This document shows, piece by piece, positions 6,200 through 9,731 of a stretch of DNA of 9,731 bases; positions within the stretch are counted from its first letter, which is position 1; each line of letters starts with the position of its first letter. The notes beneath the pieces were generated by a model, which made no database searches, was not told the DNA's origin, and saw only the letters and a program-made list of their open reading frames with translations. The translations under genes were made by a program, and so were the position numbers. The stretch is taken from positions 1-9,731 of the forward strand of contig JBCCMA010000135.1 of the NCBI GenBank assembly GCA_039026595.1, given 5' to 3'. The DNA comes from JBCCMA01 sp039026595. Its GTDB lineage: Bacteria; Pseudomonadota; Gammaproteobacteria; Steroidobacterales; JBCCMA01.

Positions 6200-6382
6200 A
6201 TGGCAAATACCGCTCAAAAAACAAAAAAGACCATCCGCATCCGGCCTTTTGCGCTGCTGGACCCGGAAACACGGGACGGCTCGGGTGATCCGCACCTGAG
6301 CATTGAGGTGGACGGGCAGATCCTGCCGCTGACCAAGTTCATCGAAATTGTGGGGGAGATCGTGCCCACACAGGGCGACTGA
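6200..6382 (+). CDS. Small hypothetical protein (60 aa)
   Basis: I recognise no family. The product begins with a basic stretch (KTKKTIRIRP, 7–16) followed by LLDPETRDGSGDPHLSIEVDG and LPLTKFIEIVGEIVP, suggesting a small soluble alpha/beta fold with one amphipathic helix. It has no membrane segment and no cysteine. It does not contain the motif of the two upstream paralogues. The ribosome binding site is weak (ACAGGG, about 10 nt upstream). From about codon 17 onward, codon use is G/C-ending like that of neighbouring genes. The stop is 2 bp from the convergent sspB stop. It may belong to the upstream small-gene operon or be transcribed separately beyond the hairpin at 6132–6169. Confidence 0.6.
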   Translation: MANTAQKTKKTIRIRPFALLDPETRDGSGDPHLSIEVDGQILPLTKFIEIVGEIVPTQGD

Positions 6383-6384
6383 TC

Positions 6385-6771
6385 CTACTTGACGACGCGC
6401 AGCTGCGGTTTGTTGGTTGGTGGGGTCGGCTCCGGATCCGACTCTCCGTCCTCGCCGGTAAAGATCATCCCCTGCCCGCTTTCCTTTGCATAGATTCCCA
6501 GCACGGCCGCGGGCGGTACGAACACTTGCTCCACAGCACCGTGGAATCGGGCGCTGAAGCTTAAAAAATCGTTATCAATGCGCAGCTGGTCCGTGGCGCG
6601 GGGGCTGATGTTCAGGATGATCTTGCCGTCATCGACATGCTGGGCTGGCACGGCGACGCCCTCAATGCTGGCGTCCACGACGATGTAAGGCGTCTGATCG
6701 TTATCGATCATCCACTCATACATGGCCCGCATCAGGTAGGGCCGGCGCGAGCTGAAGTTGTGCTCGGACAT
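6385..6771 (-). CDS. sspB: SspB, ClpXP protease specificity-enhancing factor
   Basis: This 128-residue adaptor binds ssrA-tagged and other substrates and delivers them to ClpXP. The N-terminal substrate-binding domain (about 1–108) begins SSRRPYLMRAMYEWMIDND and includes the IILNISPRATDQLRIDND strand region. A flexible acidic/proline linker (about 104–119) leads to the C-terminal ClpX-binding tail QLRVVK, which matches the E. coli LRVVK ending. A longer open frame runs upstream to 6888. I chose the ATG at 6771 because the residues before it have no family similarity and lie over the end of sspA. The start is 4 bp after the sspA stop, so the two are probably co-transcribed and coupled, with the nearest Shine-Dalgarno-like AGGAGA inside the sspA end. 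Confidence 0.95.
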   Translation of the reverse strand: MSEHNFSSRRPYLMRAMYEWMIDNDQTPYIVVDASIEGVAVPAQHVDDGKIILNISPRATDQLRIDNDFLSFSARFHGAVEQVFVPPAAVLGIYAKESGQGMIFTGEDGESDPEPTPPTNKPQLRVVK

Positions 6772-6775
6772 GGGG

Positions 6776-7408
6776 CTAGATGATCCGCATCTCCTGCTCG
6801 AGCTCGGTGAGGCTCTTTTGGAATGACGGTCGTGCGAACAGCCGATCCCCGTAGTCTTCAACAGCGTCGCCCTCAGCCCCGAGGTCAATGTCGTAGTGAC
6901 GCAGGCGCCAGAGCACCGGCGCGATGGTCGCGTCGACCAGCGAGAACTCGTCGCTCAGGAAAAACGGTCGGGCCGCAAAGACCTCGGCGCTGGCAAGAAT
7001 GCTCTCCCGCAATACTTTTCTGGCGCGGGCACTGCGCTTCTTGTCGCCGGCGCTTTCAATTTCATCCACCAGCGAATACCAATCCAGTTCGATCCGAAAC
7101 AGCGCCAGACGAAACTTAGCCCGGGTGACGGGATCGACCGGCATCAGCGGCGGGTGCGGAAAGCGCTCGTCCAGATATTCGACGATCACGCGCGAGTCGT
7201 ACAACACAAGCTCCCGATCCACCAGCGTTGGCACCGTGTGGTACGGGTTCAGGTCCATCAGATCTTCGGGCAGTGATGGTCCGTCGACATCGACAATCTC
7301 GACGTTGATGCTCTTTTCCGAGAGAACAATCCGGGTTCGGTGGCTGTGCGGGCACGTTGGCCGCGAAAACAGCGTCATCACCGAGCGTCGATTCGCAATC
7401 AGCGCCAT
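6776..7408 (-). CDS. sspA: SspA, stringent starvation protein A (GST-fold RNA polymerase-associated protein)
   Basis: This 210-residue protein has an N-terminal thioredoxin-like domain (9–85) and a C-terminal helical GST domain (about 95–205). It begins like the E. coli protein (RRSVMTLFS) and contains NPYHTVPTLVDRELVLYDSR and EYLDERFPHPPLMPV. P84-H85-P86 match the surface triad needed for transcription activation by E. coli SspA. The product binds RNA polymerase during starvation and acid stress. At the GST active-site position it has C19-P-H-S22, as in many betaproteobacterial homologues, where E. coli lacks the cysteine. The ATG is preceded by a good AGGAG. An intrinsic terminator lies immediately upstream of that site. 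sspB follows 4 bp after the stop. Confidence 0.95.
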   Translation of the reverse strand: MALIANRRSVMTLFSRPTCPHSHRTRIVLSEKSINVEIVDVDGPSLPEDLMDLNPYHTVPTLVDRELVLYDSRVIVEYLDERFPHPPLMPVDPVTRAKFRLALFRIELDWYSLVDEIESAGDKKRSARARKVLRESILASAEVFAARPFFLSDEFSLVDATIAPVLWRLRHYDIDLGAEGDAVEDYGDRLFARPSFQKSLTELEQEMRII

Positions 7409-7424
7409 TGGGGAGCTCCTGGTC

Positions 7425-7456
7425 TTATTAAAAACCCCGGCCGGAGTCGGCCGGGG
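7425..7456 (-). terminator. Intrinsic terminator between the bc1 operon and sspA
   Basis: Read on the minus strand, CCCCGGCCG (7456–7448), loop ACTC (7447–7444) and CGGCCGGGG (7443–7435) form a perfect 9-bp GC stem. TTTTTAATAA (7434–7425) follows. This is a textbook rho-independent terminator for transcripts coming from petC. It ends only a few bases before the sspA Shine-Dalgarno, so it also lies inside the leader of any sspA transcript starting upstream. Confidence 0.88.
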
Positions 7457-7483
7457 TGGTATGTGTGGTCGGCATATCTTCTT

Positions 7484-7492
7484 ATTTTAGCA
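7484..7492 (-). promoter_or_regulatory. Candidate extended -10 promoter for sspA
   Basis: The minus strand reads TGCTAAAAT (7492–7484), close to the extended -10 consensus TGnTATAAT. No convincing -35 is seen at 16–18 bp (CCCCGA region), which is tolerated by extended -10 promoters. Initiation would be near 7477, so the transcript would pass through the terminator at 7425–7456 before reaching sspA. Confidence 0.4.
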
Positions 7493-7506
7493 CGACCTAG
7501 AGAGCA

Positions 7507-7524
7507 TCGGGGGCGTGGCCCCGA
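7507..7524. repeat. GC-rich hairpin just after the petC stop
   Basis: On the minus strand GGGGC–CAC–GCCCC forms a 5-bp stem, with further outer pairing across a one-base bulge. No T-run follows, so it is not an intrinsic terminator. It may protect the 3' end of the bc1 mRNA or be incidental. Confidence 0.35.
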
Positions 7525-7537
7525 ATCAGAGCGCGTG

Positions 7538-8305
7538 TCAGTGCACGTCTTTCCAGTACTCTTTCTTCATCGCCATCGCGAGCAGGAACAGGATGCCCAT
7601 GTAGGCCAACACCTTGATGCCCAAAGCACGGCGTTCGTTCTTGACCGGCTCCGCCGAGTAGTCGAGGAAGTTCGTGATGTCACGGATGAAGCCTTCGTAC
7701 TCTTCCGAGCTAAGCTTGCCCTCGGTCAGCTGCTCGAAGCCCTCGAACTCCTTATGCTCATGGCCGTCATCGTCCGTCCAGACCTTGTATTTAGGTGTGC
7801 GCAACCCCTGAAGGTCTGCAAGCACGTGCGGCATCGCTGCACCGGCGAGCACCAGATTGTTGACGCCAAGCTCACGCGAGTCGTCCTTGTAAAACGACAG
7901 CAGGAACGAATAAATGTAGCTCGTGCCTTTGGAACGCGCCGTGAGCGACAGGTCTGGCGGGACCGCGCCAAACCACGCCTGCGCGCTTTCAGGGGTCATG
8001 GCCGCCTGGACGGTATCGCCGAGTTTTCCCTGGCCGAACATGAAGTTCTTGTAGACCATTTCATCGGGGATCTCGAGATCATTACCGATGCGGCTGTATC
8101 GCACATACTCCATCGAGTGGCAGCCTGAGCAGTAATTGAAGAAATTACGAGCGCCGCGCTGCAGTGACTGCACATTCCCCGGGTCATTATTGGCCGGCTT
8201 GAGTGCGCCGGATGCACCGCCGGCGGCCAAAGCCCCCGACGACAAGAGCGACATAATCAGTGTAGCGGTCGCGAGTCGAGCCGCCGTCGTCCATCGAGCT
8301 GTCAT
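7538..8305 (-). CDS. petC: Cytochrome c1 subunit of the ubiquinol–cytochrome c reductase (bc1) complex
   Basis: This 255-residue membrane-anchored c-type cytochrome passes electrons from the Rieske protein to soluble or membrane cytochrome c. A Sec signal peptide (about 1–28, hydrophobic core then GALA-AG) exports it to the periplasm. The haem is attached at C59-S-G-C62-H63, with H63 as one axial ligand and M158 (AGAAMPH) as the likely sixth ligand. The VPPDLS motif (115–120) and YIYSFLLSFY region are typical of the family. A C-terminal membrane anchor spans about 228–246 and ends in a short charged tail. The start is 2 bp after the petB stop, so translation is probably coupled. It is the last gene of the petABC operon; the terminator at 7425–7456 follows. 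Confidence 0.96.
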   Translation of the reverse strand: MTARWTTAARLATATLIMSLLSSGALAAGGASGALKPANNDPGNVQSLQRGARNFFNYCSGCHSMEYVRYSRIGNDLEIPDEMVYKNFMFGQGKLGDTVQAAMTPESAQAWFGAVPPDLSLTARSKGTSYIYSFLLSFYKDDSRELGVNNLVLAGAAMPHVLADLQGLRTPKYKVWTDDDGHEHKEFEGFEQLTEGKLSSEEYEGFIRDITNFLDYSAEPVKNERRALGIKVLAYMGILFLLAMAMKKEYWKDVH

Positions 8306-8307
8306 GG

Positions 8308-9570
8308 CTAATGCCCGCCCGTAACGCGCTCAGGCACCGGTTTGTGCTCCCCCATTCGAGAAATCCACGGCAGCCCGAGGAAGAACGCGAAGTAGATGAC
8401 AGTGCAGACGCGGGCGATGTTGGTGTAGACCGTGGTCGCCGGCTGCAATCCGAGCCATCCAAGGATTACAAACGACACGGCAAAAATGCCGAGTGCCACT
8501 TTGTTGATCACGCTCTTGTAGCGGATCGAGCGCGCCGGGCTCCGATCGAGCCACGGCAACAGGAACAACACCACGATTGCCAGACCCATCGCCACGACGC
8601 CGCCCAGCTTGTGCGGCACGGCGCGCAAGATGGCGTAGAACGGCGTGAAGTACCAGACCGGTGCAATGTGCTCCGGCGTTTTCAGCCGATCGGCGGGCTC
8701 GAAGTTGGCGTGTTCGAGGAAGTAGCCGTTCATCTCCGGTGAGAAGAACACCACCGCCGCAAACAGCGCGAGGAAGACCACCGCGCCCATGATGTCCTTG
8801 ACGGTGTAGTACGGGTGGAACGCGATACCGTCGAGTGGTTTTCCGTTCTCGTCTTTGTACTTCTTGATCTCGATGCCGTCCGGGTTGTTCGAGCCCACTT
8901 CGTGCAGCGCCGCGAGATGGACAACAATCAGGAATACAAGAATGAGCGGTAGCGCGATCACGTGGAACGCGAAGAACCGGTTGAGCGTGATGTCGGAGAT
9001 AAAGAAGTCGCCGCGGATCCATTCGGTGAGCGCGTCGCCCACTACCGGGATGGCGCCGAACAGCGAGACGATCACCTGCGCACCCCAGTAGGACATCTGT
9101 CCCCAGGGCAGCAGGTACCCCATGAACGCTTCGGCCATCAGCATCACGTAGATCAGCATGCCGATGATCCACAGCAGCTCGCGCGGACGACGGTACGATC
9201 CATACATCATCCCGCGGAACATGTGCAGGTACACGACGATAAAGAAGAACGACGCCCCGGTGCTGTGCATGTAGCGGATCAGCCAGCCCCATCGCACATC
9301 CCGCATGATGTACTCAACCGATGCGAACGCTTCGGCGGCCGACGGCTTGTAGTTCATCGTCAGGAAGACGCCGGTCACGAGCTGGATCACGAGCACGATC
9401 AACGCGAACGATCCAAAGTAGTACCAGATGTTGAAGTTTTTGGGTGCGTAGTACTCGCTGAGGTGCTTCTTGTAAAAATCCCCAACGTTCAGCCGGTCGT
9501 TAACCCATTGGCCAATGGCATCGACCTGTTTGCCGATGCGAGTGCCCATATCTTCCGATGTAACACTCAT
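8308..9570 (-). CDS. petB: Cytochrome b subunit of the bc1 complex
   Basis: This 420-residue, eight-helix integral membrane subunit holds haems bL and bH and both quinone sites. Haem ligands are H102 and H116 in helix B and H203 and H218 in helix D. The spacing of the second pair is 15 rather than the mitochondrial 14. The Qo-site motif is P304-V-W-Y307 instead of PEWY. Both features fit the beta/gammaproteobacterial lineage as I recall it. Other family marks are GYLLPWGQMSYWGAQV (151–166), a DITLNRFFAFH segment and HEVGSNNPDGIEI at the end of helix D. Cytochrome c1 is encoded separately, not fused as in some alphaproteobacteria. The start overlaps the Rieske stop (TAATG), with GGAGG about 10 nt upstream. 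Confidence 0.97.
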   Translation of the reverse strand: MSVTSEDMGTRIGKQVDAIGQWVNDRLNVGDFYKKHLSEYYAPKNFNIWYYFGSFALIVLVIQLVTGVFLTMNYKPSAAEAFASVEYIMRDVRWGWLIRYMHSTGASFFFIVVYLHMFRGMMYGSYRRPRELLWIIGMLIYVMLMAEAFMGYLLPWGQMSYWGAQVIVSLFGAIPVVGDALTEWIRGDFFISDITLNRFFAFHVIALPLILVFLIVVHLAALHEVGSNNPDGIEIKKYKDENGKPLDGIAFHPYYTVKDIMGAVVFLALFAAVVFFSPEMNGYFLEHANFEPADRLKTPEHIAPVWYFTPFYAILRAVPHKLGGVVAMGLAIVVLFLLPWLDRSPARSIRYKSVINKVALGIFAVSFVILGWLGLQPATTVYTNIARVCTVIYFAFFLGLPWISRMGEHKPVPERVTGGH

Positions 9571-9731
9571 TACGCAGCACCTCCGTCTTCACCGATGATC
9601 AATTGGTTCGTTTCAAGAAACTGATAGGGCGGCACCGCCAGGTTGGCCTGGGCGGGCATCGACTTGTAGACCCGGCCGGCCAGGTCATATTTGGAACCGT
9701 GACACGGGCAGAAAAAGCCGCCGTGCCACGG
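9570..9731 (-). CDS. petA: Rieske iron–sulfur subunit of the bc1 complex (C-terminal 53 residues, truncated by window)
   Basis: The minus-strand frame is open to the window edge and ends in TAA at 9572–9570, overlapping the petB ATG by one base. The visible residues include the second cluster-binding box C-P-C-H-G-S, giving one Cys and one His ligand of the 2Fe-2S centre plus the disulfide Cys. KYDLAGRVYKSMPAQANLAVPPY and a short GEDGGAA tail follow. The N-terminal membrane anchor and the first box (CTHLG) lie outside the window. The subunit oxidises ubiquinol at the Qo site and hands the electron to cytochrome c1. It is the first gene of the petABC operon. Confidence 0.96.
   Translation of the reverse strand, partial: PWHGGFFCPCHGSKYDLAGRVYKSMPAQANLAVPPYQFLETNQLIIGEDGGAA

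Noticed and set aside
5717..6382. A RiPP or bacteriocin cluster
   Set aside because: The shared leader-like module is suggestive, but there is no double-Gly cleavage pattern at the module boundary, no Cys/Ser/Thr-rich core, and no maturase, protease, transporter or immunity gene in the window.
6772..6888. Extended sspB N-terminus (39 extra codons)
   Set aside because: The extra residues overlap the end of sspA in another frame and do not resemble SspB. The ATG at 6771 begins the known family sequence.
7340..8128. Plus-strand open frame opposite sspA and cytochrome c1
   Set aside because: It crosses the terminator and two well-supported minus-strand genes and has no domain features.
8962..9624. 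Plus-strand open frame opposite cytochrome b
   Set aside because: His/Arg/Asp-rich shadow of a highly conserved membrane protein gene; no independent support.
1..9731. CRISPR arrays, tRNA/rRNA genes, insertion sequences or attachment sites
   Set aside because: No regularly spaced repeats, no tRNA-like cloverleaf and no transposase or integrase frames were seen on either strand.

Overview
The window looks like a chromosomal segment of a GC-rich gammaproteobacterium. It carries two halves of a block that, from memory of Pseudomonas-type genomes, is normally contiguous: lpoA–yraN–gmhA/diaA on one side, and the cytochrome bc1 operon followed by sspA–sspB on the other. The bc1 cytochrome b has beta/gammaproteobacterial features (a PVWY Qo motif and 15-residue haem-ligand spacing in the second pair). 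SspA and SspB are also typical of this class. I cannot name the genus. The sigma-factor/kinase pair is of a type I associate with free-living marine and soil lineages such as the Xanthomonadales or Woeseiales, which is only a hint.

Layout. Positions 1–2212 (+): the 3' part of lpoA (activator of penicillin-binding protein 1A), yraN (overlapping by 4 bp) and a SIS-domain phosphoheptose isomerase/DiaA-like gene. Positions 2222–5599 (-): a two-gene unit with an ECF sigma factor first and a large membrane Ser/Thr kinase with a TPR-rich C-terminal half second. Positions 5600–5716: a divergent intergenic region with a perfect 12-bp palindrome, a short inverted repeat and a pair of direct repeats. 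Positions 5717–6382 (+): three small genes. The first two (82 and 37 aa) are paralogues sharing a highly conserved motif, and the third (60 aa) is an orphan. Positions 6385–7408 (-): sspB and sspA. Positions 7409–7537: an intergenic region with a strong intrinsic terminator placed directly before the sspA ribosome binding site. Positions 7538–9731 (-): cytochrome c1, cytochrome b and the C-terminal end of the Rieske protein.

How the parts may work together. The outer genes are housekeeping: cell-wall synthesis, sedoheptulose-phosphate isomerisation or replication timing, respiration, and stress/proteolysis adaptors. The 4-kb centre is an accessory signalling module sitting where dolP (a BON-domain lipoprotein gene) is usually found between diaA and sspB. 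The sigma factor lacks the acidic residues normally found in region 2.2 and has a threonine there. This resembles the known system in which a Ser/Thr kinase activates its ECF sigma factor by phosphorylation. The divergent pair of small paralogous proteins is the best candidate for an undescribed element: a 37-residue conserved module occurs once alone and once joined to a glycine-zipper-like membrane segment. Their being the output of the sigma/kinase pair is inference from position only.
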